From the NCBI GenBank assembly GCA_916613615.1, contig OU744730.1:3999582-4063581 (forward strand): a stretch of 64,000 bases of DNA, in the 5' to 3' direction. The DNA comes from Steromphala cineraria (lineage: Eukaryota > Mollusca > Gastropoda > Trochida > Trochidae). The translations under genes were made by a program, and so were the position numbers. Below, piece after piece: positions 50,205-62,876 of the stretch. The notes below the pieces were generated by a model, which was not told the DNA's origin, made no database searches, and was given only the letters and a program-made list of their open reading frames with translations. Position 1 is the first letter of the stretch; each line of letters begins with the position of its first letter.

Positions 50205-50850
50205 ACTCTCTATCTATCATTGATGTTACACTATAAGAGCTGAAAACTCTGATATCTAATCAATGCTTCGGGAACCCACTGCCCCATTCGTGTCCTTTAT
50301 GCGTTCAGTATTTCTGTATCTATCACTGGAGTTGTAATAGTGAAGTCTAAAACTCTGGTATATTATCAATACACGAGGAATCAACAACCCCACTCTTGTT
50401 TATTATGCGTCCAGTATCACTGTATCTATCATAGGAGTTATGTTAGTGAAGATGAAACTCTGGTATCTTATCGATCCCTGGGGAATCCACAACCCCATTC
50501 TTGTTTATGGTGCGTCGATTATCTCTGTATCTATCACAGGAGTTGCAAAAGTAAAGCTTAAAACTCTGGTTTCTAGTCAATGCACGAGGAATCCACAACC
50601 CCACTCTTTCATGATGCATCCAGTAACACCCAGCTTTCACTTGAGCTACAATAGTGAAGCTGAAAACCTTGGTATCTAATCAATCCCTGATGAATCCAAA
50701 TCCCCACTCTTGTTCAATGTGCGTCCACTATCTCTGTATCTATCACATGAGTTGCAAAATTGAAGCTGACAACTCTGGTATCAAATCAATGTCTGAGGAT
50801 TTCACAACCCCAGTCTTATTTATGATGCATCCAATATGTCAGAATTGATG
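50205..50850. repeat. About 100-bp repeats upstream of GPCR copy B
   Basis: Six or so diverged units of the same kind as upstream of copy A, in the same position. The order and number differ from units A and C. Confidence 0.75.
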
Positions 50851-51734
50851 AGTGATTGCTTTTACACTTCCTAAAGCCTTAATTCACATTTCCAGAATTT
50901 GAAATCACAATCACATTGTTCAGAAGTTATACAATTACGAAGTAAACATTAACAGGTTTACATAGGGCTTGTAAACTGACATAATTGGAAATGGCAAACA
51001 CTGCATAACAATAGAACTCAAATGTTCCTCCAGCTCTTCCAGTATTGATGCCATTAGGAGGATCACCAGTGTAAACAAGGATCAGCAAAGTACTTACAGC
51101 ATGACAATGGTCTGATTGCTTCTCTGAAAGTGTGATCGTGTACTTTAAATCGTCATCGTCAACGAACTACATTTGTGAAACAGATTACCTAATAATTTTA
51201 GTCAACATAGATTATAAATCAACAAGCAGGAGTACTTTCTTAAATGTCAATTGATCAGGTATATATGAATTTAGGATAAAGCCAAGGCAAACGAAATCAT
51301 TCATTGATTTTTGAACAGCCACCTACAATGTTAAAGCTATATCATATGGAGTTCCAGTCAGCTCTCGTTTGTATGAGAAAATGCTAAGAACAAACTGTTA
51401 TTTTATCATTTTAAATAATATTGACTAACATTAGATAATGTCCTGTAATGCCGTCAAAAGGTTTTTCATACATGTAACGCCAACGATTAATTTCACAATT
51501 AATTATTGTTAGTTTTTAACCAAATGTGAGCTCTGCTTTCGCAAGTTGTCATTCAATTAAGTTGCCAATTAACTAAACAAACTTCCCACAAAAGGTACCA
51601 TGATTTGCCTGTACCTTTAATAGTGTAACCGTTGGCACTTCATTTAAGTTGAAGACGTATAGAGTTATGGGCAATGGTGCAAGAAGTGGTATAAAATAAC
51701 GCCAGACTCTGTTTCTGGCTTCAATTATGTCAGA

Positions 51735-51900
51735 ACAACCACTAGTAGAACTCTAACTCTGGCTTCCAGTATGACATACCAAGCACTAATAGGCCTTTTG
51801 CTTCTAGCGTATCATACCAAGGATAGGTCGGACTACGTCTCTGGTTTTCAGTATGTCATACCAAGCACAAATCGGATTACAGCTCTGCTTTTAAGTATGT
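51735..51900. repeat. 44-bp repeat block, unit B (minimal)
   Basis: One clear unit (CTCTAACTCTGGCTTCCAGT, then ATGACATACCAAGC) and a few diverged ones. Confidence 0.7.
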
Positions 51901-52699
51901 CATTATGACCACCATTTGGACTCTGCAACTAACATACCACACTTAGCCTCTTACTTTCAGTTTGTCTTTCAAAGCACTTGAAAAACTCCGCCTCTGCCTT
52001 TAAGTATAGCATTGTGACCACTATTCGGACTCCGCCTCCGGCTTCAAGTACATCATACCAAATCGGAATTGCTCTTGCAACGTCTTGGTGGCTTCAGTTG
52101 ACGATGGCTCCCAAAGGGACATCGTATCTGCTGATACCATTTTGATGCTGTACCTCCATACTCACTGTCGTTTTTTAGCCACCTGTTGCACGATGACCTG
52201 TGCCTATGACTAGACAAGAACTACCCTCGGGTGGCCTATTATCTTTAACATCGACGTTGGCAGTTCAAAATTCTAAGAATGATTCCGTTCGCGTTAGCTC
52301 TATTCCCGTGATCAGTTGGTCATTGCATTTATCACATGAGGATAATTGCGGATAATACAGCTTTAAACTTCAACACAACTTTGACATTGCCAAATTTTAG
52401 CCAGAGCTGATATCAAATATACCCAAGTAGTTTCACAGTTATCCATTCGTTGGATTTTGGACCCCGAAGAGACGGAAGAGCCTCTCTTGAGATGGTCACT
52501 TGAACCTCTGCAATTGGCTATATTGACTCATCATGAAAGAATTAGTTATTCTTACACCTCTCACTACTTTTGTTTTAAGCGTATAACACTGCCTGCCTTC
52601 AAAGTGCTCCCTTAATTTGGAGCTCTTTAGTCCCCGTTTACAATAATGAAACTATATATTGAGACTCATTGTGAAAACGATCTTTTCATCTCTCCAAAG

Positions 52700-53384
52700 A
52701 TGTATCAAGTCCTTCTACAAGAAAGGCAAGAAGCACAAGGAAGACCTTGTTTACACAGGAGGATCTCCCTTTGGCATTACAAGTGTAGACCAGTATGTGT
52801 TTGTGACAGACCCTGCCTTGAAGAAGATATTCAAGTTAGAGGTGTAGCCCTACCTCCAAATAATCGCCACCATTTCAACAGAGAAGATGTACTGTGGTAT
52901 AGCCGCACTTGGTGACTCTAGCCTGGTGGTCAGCGGGTATGAGTGGTCAAAATCCTGGGCATCTTACTGGACAGTGGACATCATGGACACCAACGGCAAC
53001 ATCGAGAGGTCAATCAGGGACAGAGTGTTACAAAGCCCAGAATACATCTGTGCACTGAAAACCGGAAGTATCGTGGCTGCTGATAAAGACTCGAGATCTC
53101 TCGTTTACCTCTAGCCGGAAGAAGATGAATACGTGACTATAACGCCCGGGGGAAGCAGTGTTTATCGTCTGCCTCAATGCATGGCTGTGGCGCGGACGGG
53201 CGAGGTGCTTTTTGTCGATACTGCTTCTAACAGAGTGATAGAGATGACAGACACCGGAGCTTACATCCGGGACATTTTGACGTCAGAGGATGGAATAGAA
53301 GGACCACGTGGTATCTGTACGGATCAGAATGGTCAGATATATGTAACTTGCGGAGACTCTGTGCGAGTCTACAAATATAAGTAA
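52700..53384 (+). pseudogene. Broken NHL-propeller terminal exon, unit C
   Basis: Same frame and length as the unit A exon (no Met-Tyr insertion). It has TAG at 52845-52847 in place of a Tyr codon and TAG at 53112-53114 in place of a Ser codon (TCG to TAG). The acceptor has changed from CACAG to CAAAG, and QG has become QC in the propeller. If spliced to the upstream exons it would end the protein early in the propeller. Confidence 0.85.
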
Positions 53385-53659
53385 CTAAGAGGGATCTCCC
53401 TGGTTCTGCAGAAAGCACTTGAAAGGCGACATTAGCACTTTAAAGAAACTTTATATAAATTTAGAAAAAGAAATTACTTTATGCCAGATTTATTATTTTA
53501 AGTTTGTGTGACATGTCATGACTCAATCCGATAATCCAGATATTTAAGCACTCCTGCGGTAAACATAAAAAAAACCCCAACTTTTGTTACTTTTACAACA
53601 GCAGGTACATCGTACAAGTATTTTGGTTGTACAACAACTGTAATACCTTTTACTATTGA

Positions 53660-54075
53660 TCTTGTCAAACAACGGTTACATCCTTCAAATATTGTGGTTA
53701 TGCAACAACGCTTTCATTCTGCAAATATTAAGGTTGTGCAACAGCGCTTATGTCCTTCAAATATTGTGACTGTGCAACAACGCTTACATCCTACAAATAT
53801 TGTGGTTGTGCAACAATACTTACCTCCTACAATTATTGTGGTTGTTCAACAATACTTACCTCCTACAAATATTGTGGTTGTTCAACAATGATTACATCCT
53901 ACAAATATTGTGGTTGTGAAACAACGCTTACTTCCTACAAGTACAGTGGTTATATTGTACGATTATTCTACTTGTATAACGGCGGTTACATCGTTCAAGT
54001 ATTGTGCTTGAAAAACAACGGTTACATTGTACAAATGTTGTACTTCAACAACAGTGGTTAGATCGTACAAATATT
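53660..54075. repeat. 36-bp minisatellite, unit C
   Basis: Same repeat type with fewer units and a different internal order from units A and B. Confidence 0.82.
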
Positions 54076-54951
54076 GTACTTTGACAACGCTGCTTACACC
54101 CTACACGTAATATTGTGGTTTTAAAACAGCGGATACATCGTACAATTATTGTTCCTGTATACGAGCAGATACATCGTCGTGTTGAAGTCAGAATAGGAAA
54201 CCATGTGTAGTATAACAGTGAATATGACATTCATCTCCGCCTTAATAAAGAACAGTGCTTCAGAATTCGACAATATCTTTCTCTAAATCTGGTGAATTGT
54301 TGCTAACATTGGAAACGTAGCGGAAATATCATGTTATTAGACCTTCGCTTAAGTTCGACTTATTTCTGCTGAAACCTATGAATTAACGAGGAAATAAAGA
54401 CCAAAATAATGTGCCTATCATATACTTATATACATACACATGTTCATATTAGAACACATTTGGCGAGGATCAGGAAAACGAGACTACAAGGAAAAAATAC
54501 AAAATTTTCAGGGGGTTTTCTTATTCCAATGTCATAACGTTAACGATTAGCTACCATTTTTGTCAAAATGTTGCTAAAATTGCATGTGGTTTTAACTCCT
54601 CTTTTTCCAATGAACCGAATTGGTAAACATGCATTAAACTGCCCCGGAGTGTACGTAATCAATAATTTATTGCATTGTTAGATGTAGTTTTTATTTCGAC
54701 CACATGTCAAAGTTTGAGTCATTTTTATATCAAGTCTAAATATGAACCCCTGACAAATTAAACCTAAGGATTGCATATTAAAAACTTTCTACTGAAAAGT
54801 TTCCGATTAAAACATTTCAATAAATGGAATTCTAACAAAGGAACATATTAACAGTAAAACAGTCTTTTGTTCGACTACTGTAAGTAGACTCTTGTCCCTT
54901 CTTCTTGTATTGGAAGAAGACTCCTTGTGCAGTTGTTAATCAGTTCAGGAA

Positions 54952-56967
54952 TTAGCCAATCTCTTCGATCCCTATTTGTGCTTCATTGTGTGATGACATC
55001 ATAGTTTTTTTCGTAACCCGATTTCCGGCTTCTCCCGTCATGCCCTGTTCCGGTCCTGCAGGTTTAGGCAACTTCCGACAGAAGATGGTCCTAAACCGTA
55101 CCCGCACCGAGGTGATCTTCAACGCGTAGATAATAGGGTTAACGAGTGAGTTTAGAAAGGAGAGAGATCCAATATACACGAGTAGTGTCCCTTTCTGAGT
55201 TGTGGTGTAGTTTGACAGTCTGTCGTCAAACTCTAGCATAAGCAGAACTCCTGAAATAACAAAGATTTTAAATAATATTTGATATAATATACATCTTAAG
55301 ATAGATAAGATAAGAGATATAAGAATAAGAGATAAATACATCTAGACTCAGTAAATATTATCAAAAGAGGTCGAAATGTTTATCCTTATTAAACATGTAA
55401 AAGTTCTCTTTATTGATGATATAAAAACAACAAAAAACAGGTCTTATGGTATGTCAGAACAGCGGTGTCCTTATGCAGTAAATATATATTCAAGAAATGC
55501 TTTTACTGAAGTGATATCCTATACTTTAACAGAATATAAAAAGGGGAGTTGAGTGGTGTTTGGGACAAATGCTCAGGGGCAAAAGAAACGGTACCATCGT
55601 AAAACAATTCTTTGAGTGGTAATTTTCCGACTGAATATGGATCACTTCATTTCTTCAGTAGTACTCTACACAAAGTTATGACTATTAGAACAATATCTTT
55701 TCATTTTTTGAGAAAATGCACTTGTGAAGAAATGATCGTTTTGAAACTTCCTACTAAACGAGATAGGATGATCAAAAATGTATTTTCGTTTCTTTTCTCG
55801 GGCCCTCTAGTAACGATGCATTAACAAATTGATTGTCATGATGGTTATGAATGATGATAACATACTATAACAACTTAATTTATACATGTCATTAAGGCTC
55901 TGCAGTGGATTAAACCCATCAACAGCGGCACTGCCCGGATGAAAGGATGTAGGTATGTGGGTATTAACGAAACTCCGTTGAAGCAAATACACTAATGTAG
56001 CAGGATGGGTAAAATTATCACCTGAAGGAATTCATGAGAGAAAAGCTTGACAGATAGAGTATGGAACAATCTACTAGAAAACAAAAACGTTAATTTGGCA
56101 AGAAATGAAATGTTTGATAGGTATCAGGGTAATGACGAAAGTACGCGGAAACAAATACGCTGATGTAGCAGGATGAATTATGCTATTACCTGAAGGAATC
56201 CATGCAATAAAGTAAAGTCCTACAATCAGACAGACGGTCTTGGTGTACTTCAATGAGTGTCTGTCCCGCGTTCTCTTGTCCTGGTGCTGTTCCTGTACAG
56301 CTATCACCTTGGCATGTCGTCTAGCTATCTTGAATATGTGTACGTACAGAACTATCATCAACACAAGCGGACAGAAGAACAAAGACACCAGCAACTTCAG
56401 GTACGGGTGATTAAACACCACGAAATATCCACACACTGGTTCGTTTGGTTCTGTTACAGGCGCTTGTGGTTTGTTCCATCCCATTAAGGGCACATATCCA
56501 AATAGAAAAAAAACTATCCAGATCGTTACAGATATACCAATCACAGAGGCTCTGTTGAAGACCTTGGAGTAATGGTAAGGTTTGACAATTTTAAGGTACC
56601 GGTCAAATGTCAAGGCCAACATGTGAAACACTGATGTCAAGCCTAAGAGGTTTAAAAGTCCAAATCTAAAAATGCACTCGTATCGGTTCTGAAAGTTGGA
56701 GAGGAGATATATGGCATTGTATAGCAGAAATACCCCGCTCAAGGCGTCAGTTATGGATAAACTACTTACAAATATATTTGTAGGTTCTTCTGAAGAAGAT
56801 TTCCTAACCAACGTATCAAACACAAGCAGGTTTAGATAAATTATCCAAAATGCAAGAAAGATCATGAAAAGACCGACACTGAGATAGAATCCAGTAACAG
56901 CATAATTGTTTAAAGCAAAATATACAACTCCTGAGGAATCTACAACCCCGGGCCTACTCGTATTCAT
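54952..56967 (-). CDS. Class A GPCR, copy C
   Basis: About 358 residues from exon 1 (56967-56190) and exon 2 (55250-54952). The N-terminus equals copy A (MNTSRPGVVDSS). Substitutions against A include Met for Ile in TM1 (LFMIFLAF), Asn for Asp before TM2 (PTNIFVSS), and CIFRFGLLNLL at the start of TM3. DRY, GWN, AWIP and NPIIY are intact and no stop is present, although the propeller exon in the same unit is dead. The intron is about 939 bp and resembles unit B more than unit A. Ligand unknown. Confidence 0.88.
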
Positions 56968-56984
56968 GCTGAGTCAAGGAGCTC

Positions 56985-57600
56985 TATATCTATCACTGAA
57001 GTTACACTATAAAGGCTCAAACCTCTGATATGCGATCAATGCTTGAGGAACCAACTACCCCATTCGTGTTTATCATGCGTTCAGTATTTCTGTATCGATC
57101 ACAGGAGTTACAATAGTGATGCTGACAACTCTGATATCTCATCGATTCCTGAGGAACCCACTCTTGTTTATGATGCGTCCAATTTCTCTGTACCTATCAC
57201 AGGGGTTATGATAGTGAAGCTGAAAACTTTGGTATCTAATCAATGCCTGAGAAATCCACAATCCCATTCGTGTTCATGATGCGTCTCTGTATCTTTAACT
57301 TGAGTTGCAATAGGGAACTCAAAACTCTGGTTTCTAGTCAATGCACGAGGAAGCCACAGCCACACTCTTACAATAGTGATGCTGACAACTCTGATATCTC
57401 ATCGATTCCTGAGGAACCCACTCCTGTTTATGATGCGTCCACTTTCTCTGTATCTATCACAGGAGTTATAATAGCGAAGATGAAAACTATGGTTTATAAT
57501 CAAAGCACGAGGAATCCACTACCATACTTGTGTTCACGCATATGTGTCCACTATCTCTATTTATATCATTGAAGTTACAATAGAAGCTGAAAACTCAATG
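56985..57600. repeat. About 100-bp repeats upstream of GPCR copy C
   Basis: Starts almost identical to unit A. One segment (GATGCTGACAACTCTGATAT, CATCGATTCCTGAGGAACCC) is present twice, at about 57115 and 57375, showing a local duplication. Confidence 0.75.
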
Positions 57601-58527
57601 CCACAACGAATACCTCTCGTCAGAATTGATAAGTGATTGCTTTTACACTCCCTAAAGCCTTAATTCACATTTCCAGAATTTGAAATCACAATCACGTTGT
57701 TCAGAAGTTTTACAATTACGATTTCAACATTAACAGGTTTACATAGGGCTTGTAAACTGACATAATTGGTAATGGCAAACACTGCATAACAATAGAACCC
57801 AAATGTTCCTCCAGCTCTTCCAGTATTGATGCCATTAGGAGGATCACCAGTGTAAACAAGGATCAGCAAAGTACTTACAGCATGACAATGGTCTGATTGC
57901 TTCTCTATAAGTTTGATCGTGTAATTTAAATCGTCATCGTCATCGTCAACGAACTACATTTGTGAAACAGATTACCTAATAATTTTAGTCAACATAGAGT
58001 ATAAATCAACAAACAAGGAGTACTTTTTTAAATGTCAATTGTTCAGGTTAATATGAATTTAGGATAAAGCCAAGGCAAACGAAATCATTCATTGATTTTT
58101 GAACAGCCACCTACAATGTTAAAGCTATATCCAATGGAGTTTCAGTCAGCTCTCGTTAGTATGAGAAAATGCTAAAAACAAACTGTTATTTTATCATTTT
58201 AAATAATATTGACTAACATTAGATAATGTCCAGTAATGCCGTCAAAAGGTTTTTCATACATGTAACGCCCACGATTAATTTCACATTCATCGTTGTTAGT
58301 TTTAAACCAAATGTGAGCTTTGCCTTCTCAAGTTGTCATCCAATTAAGTTGCCAATGAACTAAACAAACTTCCCACAAAAAGTACCATGATTTAACTTTT
58401 CCTTTAATAGTGTAACCTTTGGCACTTCATTTAAGTTAAAGACGTATAGAGTTATGGGCCATGGTGCAATAAGTGGTATACAATAACGCCAGACTCTGCT
58501 TCTGGTTTCAATTATGTCAGAACAACC

Positions 58528-61500
58528 ACTAGTAGGACTCCAACTCCGGTTTCCAGCATGTCATACCAAGTACTGGTCGAGCTCTAACTCTGGCTTCCAG
58601 TATGACATACCAAGTACTGGTCGAGCTCTAACTCTGGCTTCCAGCATGTCATACAAAACACTGGTCGAGCTCTAACTCTGGCTTCCAGCATGACATACAA
58701 AACACTGGTCGAGCTCTAACTCTGGCTTCCAGTATGACATACCAAGCACTGGTCGAGCTCTAACTCTGGCTTCCAGTATGACATACAAAGCACTGGTCGA
58801 GCTCTAACTCTGGCTTCCAGCATGACATACAAAACACTGGTCGAGCTCTAACTCTGGCTTCCAGTATGACATACAAAACATTGGTCGAGCTCTAACTCTG
58901 GCTTCCAGTATGACATACAAAACACTGGTCGAGCTCTAACTCTGGCTTCCAGCATGTCATACAAAGCACTGGTCGAGCTCTAACTCTGGCTTCCAGCATG
59001 ACATACAAAGCACTGGTCGAGCTCTAACTCTGGCTTCCAGTATGACATACAAAGCACTGGTCGAGCTCTAACTCTGGCTTCCAGCATGACATACAAAGTA
59101 CTGGTCGAGCTCTAACTCTGGCTTCCAGCATGTCATACAAAGCACTGGTCGAGCTCTAACTCTGGCTTCCAGTATGTCATACAAAGCACTGGTCGAGCTC
59201 TAACTCTGGCTTCCAGCATGTCAAACAAAACACTGGTCGAGCTCTAACTCTGGCTTCCAGTATGTCATACAAAACATTGGTCGAGCTCTAACTCTGGCTT
59301 CCAGTATGACATACAAAACACTGGTCGAGCTCTAACTCTGGCTTCCAGCATGTCATACAAAGCACTGGTCGAGCTCTAACTCTGGCTTCCAGCATGACAT
59401 ACAAAGCACTGGTCGAGCTCTAACTCTGGCTTCCAGTATGACATACAAAGCACTGGTCGAGCTCTAACTCTGGCTTCCAGCATGACATACAAAGCACTGG
59501 TCGAGCTCTAACTCTGGCTTCCAGTATGTCATACAAAGCACTGGTCGAGCTCTAACTCTGGCTTCCAGCATGTCAAACAAAACACTGGTCGAGCTCTAAC
59601 TCTGGCTTCCAGCATGTCAAACAAAGCACTGGTCGAGCTCTAACTCTGGCTTCCAGCATGTCAAACAAAACACTGGTCGAGCTCTAACTCTGGCTTCCAG
59701 CATGTCATACCAAGCACTGGTCGAGCTCTAACTCTGGCTTCCAGCATGTCATACCAAGCCCTGGTCGAGCTCTAACTCTGGCTTCCAGTATGACATACCA
59801 AGCACTGGTCGAGCTCTAACTCTGGCTTCCAGCATGTCATACAAAACACTGGTCGAGCTCTAACTCTGGCTTCCAGCATGTCATACAAAGCACTGGTCGA
59901 GCTCTAACTCTGGCTTCCAGCATGTCATACCAAGCACTGGTCGAGCTCTAACTCTGGCTTCCAGCATGTCATACAAAACACTGGTCGAGCTCTAACTCTG
60001 GCTTCCAGCATGACATACCAAGCACTGGTCGAGCTCTAACTCTGGCTTCCAGCATGTCATACCAAGCCCTGGTCGAGCTCTAACTCTGGCTTCCAGTATG
60101 ACATACCAAGCACTGGTCGAGCTCTAACTCTGGCTTCCAGCATGTCATACAAAACACTGGTCGAGCTCTAACTCTGGCTTCCAGCATGTCATACAAAACA
60201 CTGGTCGAGCTCTAACTCTGGCTTCCAGCATGTCATACAAAGCACTGGTCGAGCTCTAACTCTGGCTTCCAGCATGTCAAACAAAACACTGGTCGAGCTC
60301 TAACTCTGGCTTCCAGCATGTCATACCAAGCACTGGTCGAGCTCTAACTCTGGCTTCCAGCATGTCATACCAAGCCCTGGTCGAGCTCTAACTCTGGCTT
60401 CCAGTATGACATACCAAGCACTGGTCGAGCTCTAACTCTGGCTTCCAGCATGTCATACAAAACACTGGTCGAGCTCTAACTCTGGCTTCCAGCATGTCAT
60501 ACAAAACACTGGTCGAGCTCTAACTCTGGCTTCCAGCATGTCATACAAAGCACTGGTCGAGCTCTAACTCTGGCTTCCAGCATGTCATACAAAACACTGG
60601 TCGAGCTCTAACTCTGGCTTCCAGCATGTCATACAAAACACTGGTCGAGCTCTAACTCTGGCTTCCAGCATGTCATACAAAACACTGGTCGAGCTCTAAC
60701 TCTGGCTTCCAGCATGTCATACAAAACACTGGTCGAGCTCTAACTCTGGCTTCCAGCATGTCATACAAAGCACTGGTCGAGCTCTAACTCTGGCTTCCAG
60801 CATGTCAAACAAAACACTGGTCGAGCTCTAACTCTGGCTTCCAGCATGTCATACCAAGCACTGGTCGAGCTCTAACTCTGGCTTCCAGCATGTCATACCA
60901 AGCCCTGGTCGAGCTCTAACTCTGGCTTCCAGTATGACATACCAAGCACTGGTCGAGCTCTAACTCTGGCTTCCAGCATGTCATACAAAGCACCGGTCGA
61001 GCTCTAACTCTGGCTTCCAGCATGTCATACAAAGCACTGGTCGAGCTCTAACTCTGGCTTCCAGCATGTCATACAAAACACTGGTCGAGCTCTAACTCTG
61101 GCTTCCAGCATGACATACAAAGCACTGGTCGAGCTCTAACTCTGGCTTCCAGCATGACATACAAAGCACTGGTCGAGCTCTAACTCTGGCTTCCAGTATG
61201 ACATACCAAGCACTGGTCGAGCTCTAACTCTGGCTTCCAGTATGACATACCAAGCACTGGTCGAGCTCTAACTCTGGCTTCCAGCATGTCATACAAAACA
61301 CTGGTCGAGCTCTAACTCTGGCTTCCAGCATGACATACAAAACACTGGTCGAGCTCTAACTCTGGCTTCCAGCATGTCATACAAAGCACTGGTCGAGCTC
61401 TAACTCTGGCTTCCAGCATGACATACAAAGCACTGGTCGAGCTCTAACTCTGGCTTCCAGCATGACATACAAAGCACTGGTCGAGCTCTAACTCTGGCTT

Positions 61501-61960
61501 CCAGCATGACATACAAAGTACTGGTCGAGCTCTAACTCTGGCTTCCAGCATGACATACAAAGCACTGGTCGAGCTCTAACTCTGGCTTCCAGCATGTCAT
61601 CCAAAGCACTGGTCGAGCTCTAACTCTGGCTTCCAGCATGTCATACAAAGCACTGGTCGAGCTCTAACTCTGGCTTCCAGTATGACATACAAAACACTGG
61701 TCGAGCTCTAACTCTGGCTTCCAGCATGTCATACAAAACATTGGTCGAGCTCTAACTCTGGCTTCCAGCATGACATACCAAGCACTGGTCGAGCTCTAAC
61801 TCTGGCTTCCAGCATGACATACCAAGCACTGGTCGAGCTCTAACTCTGGCTTCCAGCATGACATACCAAGTACTGGTCGAGCTCTAACTCTGGCTTCCAG
61901 CATGACATACAAAGCACTGGTCGAGCTCTAACTCTGGCTTCCAGTATGACATACCAAGCA
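58528..61960. repeat. Large 44-bp satellite array, unit C
   Basis: One diverged leading unit and 77 units that start with CTGGTCGAGCTC and contain CTAACTCTGGCTTCCAGCATG. The first ACTGGTCG is at 58572 and the last at 61916, a distance of 3344 = 76 x 44, so there is no net length change across the array. Variation is confined to a few positions (CATG/TATG, TCATAC/ACATAC/TCAAAC, CAAAGC/CAAAAC/CCAAGC). Higher-order periods are visible: the rare variant AAGCCCTGG recurs at 59759, 60067 and 60375 (308 bp, 7 units) and 60903 (12 units on), and ACATTGG recurs 396 bp (9 units) apart at 58881 and 59277. Confidence 0.95.
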
Positions 61961-62876
61961 CTAATCGGCCTTTTGCTTCTAGTGTATCATACCAAGCATA
62001 GGTCGGACTACGTCTCTGGTTTTCAGTATGCCATACCAAGCACAGGTCGGACTACAGCTCTGCTTTTAAGTATGTCATTATGACCGCCATTTGGACTCTG
62101 CAACTAACATACCACACTTAGCCTCTTACTTTCAGTTTGTCTTTCAAAGCACTTGAAAAACTCCGCCTCTGCCTTTAAGTATAGCATTAAGACCACTATT
62201 CGGACTCCACCTCCGGCTTCTAGTACATCATACCAATCGGAATTGCTCTTGCAACGTCTTGGTGGCTTCAGTTGACGATGGCTCCCAAAGGGCCATTGTA
62301 TCTGCTGATACCATTTTGACGCTGTACCTCCATACTCACTGTCGTGTTTAGCCACCTGTTGCACAAGTACATTGACCTATGTCTATGACTAGACAGGAAC
62401 CTACCCTTGGTGCCCTATTATCTTTAACATTGATGTTGGCAGTTCAAAATTCTAAGAATGATTCTGTTCGCGTTGGCTCTATTACCTTAATCAGTTGGTC
62501 ATTGCATTTATCACATGAGGATAATTGAGGATAATACAGCGTTAAACATCAATACAACTTTGACATTGTCAAATTTTAGCCAGAGCTGATATCAAATAAA
62601 CCAAAGTAGTTTCACAGTTAGACATTCCTTGGATTTTTGACCCCGAATAGACGGAAGAGCCTCTCTTGAGATGGTCACTTGAACCTCCACAATTGGCGTA
62701 TAGTTATTAGTTATTTAGTTAGTTATTCTTACACCTCTCACTACTTTTGTTTTAAGGGTATAACACTGTCTGCCTTCAAAGTGCTCTCTCAATTTGGAGC
62801 TCTTTGGTCCCCGTTTTCAATAATAAAACTATATATTGAGAATCATTGTGAAAACGATCTTTTCATCTCTCTACAG

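Larger units (their letters stand above)
45763..52677. repeat. Segmental duplication unit B
   Basis: 6915 bp, same order of parts as unit A but without the transposon. The gene-free stretches at about 47450-48170, 50850-51730 and 51900-52677 match the other units and hold no other recognisable feature. The 44-bp repeat block is smallest here, with only one good copy. Confidence 0.9.
52678..62854. repeat. Segmental duplication unit C
   Basis: 10,177 bp, enlarged by about 3.4 kb of 44-bp repeats. The propeller exon is broken by two stop codons while the GPCR remains open. Gene-free stretches at about 54240-54950, 57600-58527 and 61961-62854 match units A and B and hold nothing else recognisable. 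Confidence 0.9.

Noticed and set aside
58528..61960. CRISPR-like regular repeat array
   Set aside because: Units are contiguous 44-bp repeats with no unique spacers, in a eukaryotic intergenic setting. It is a satellite.
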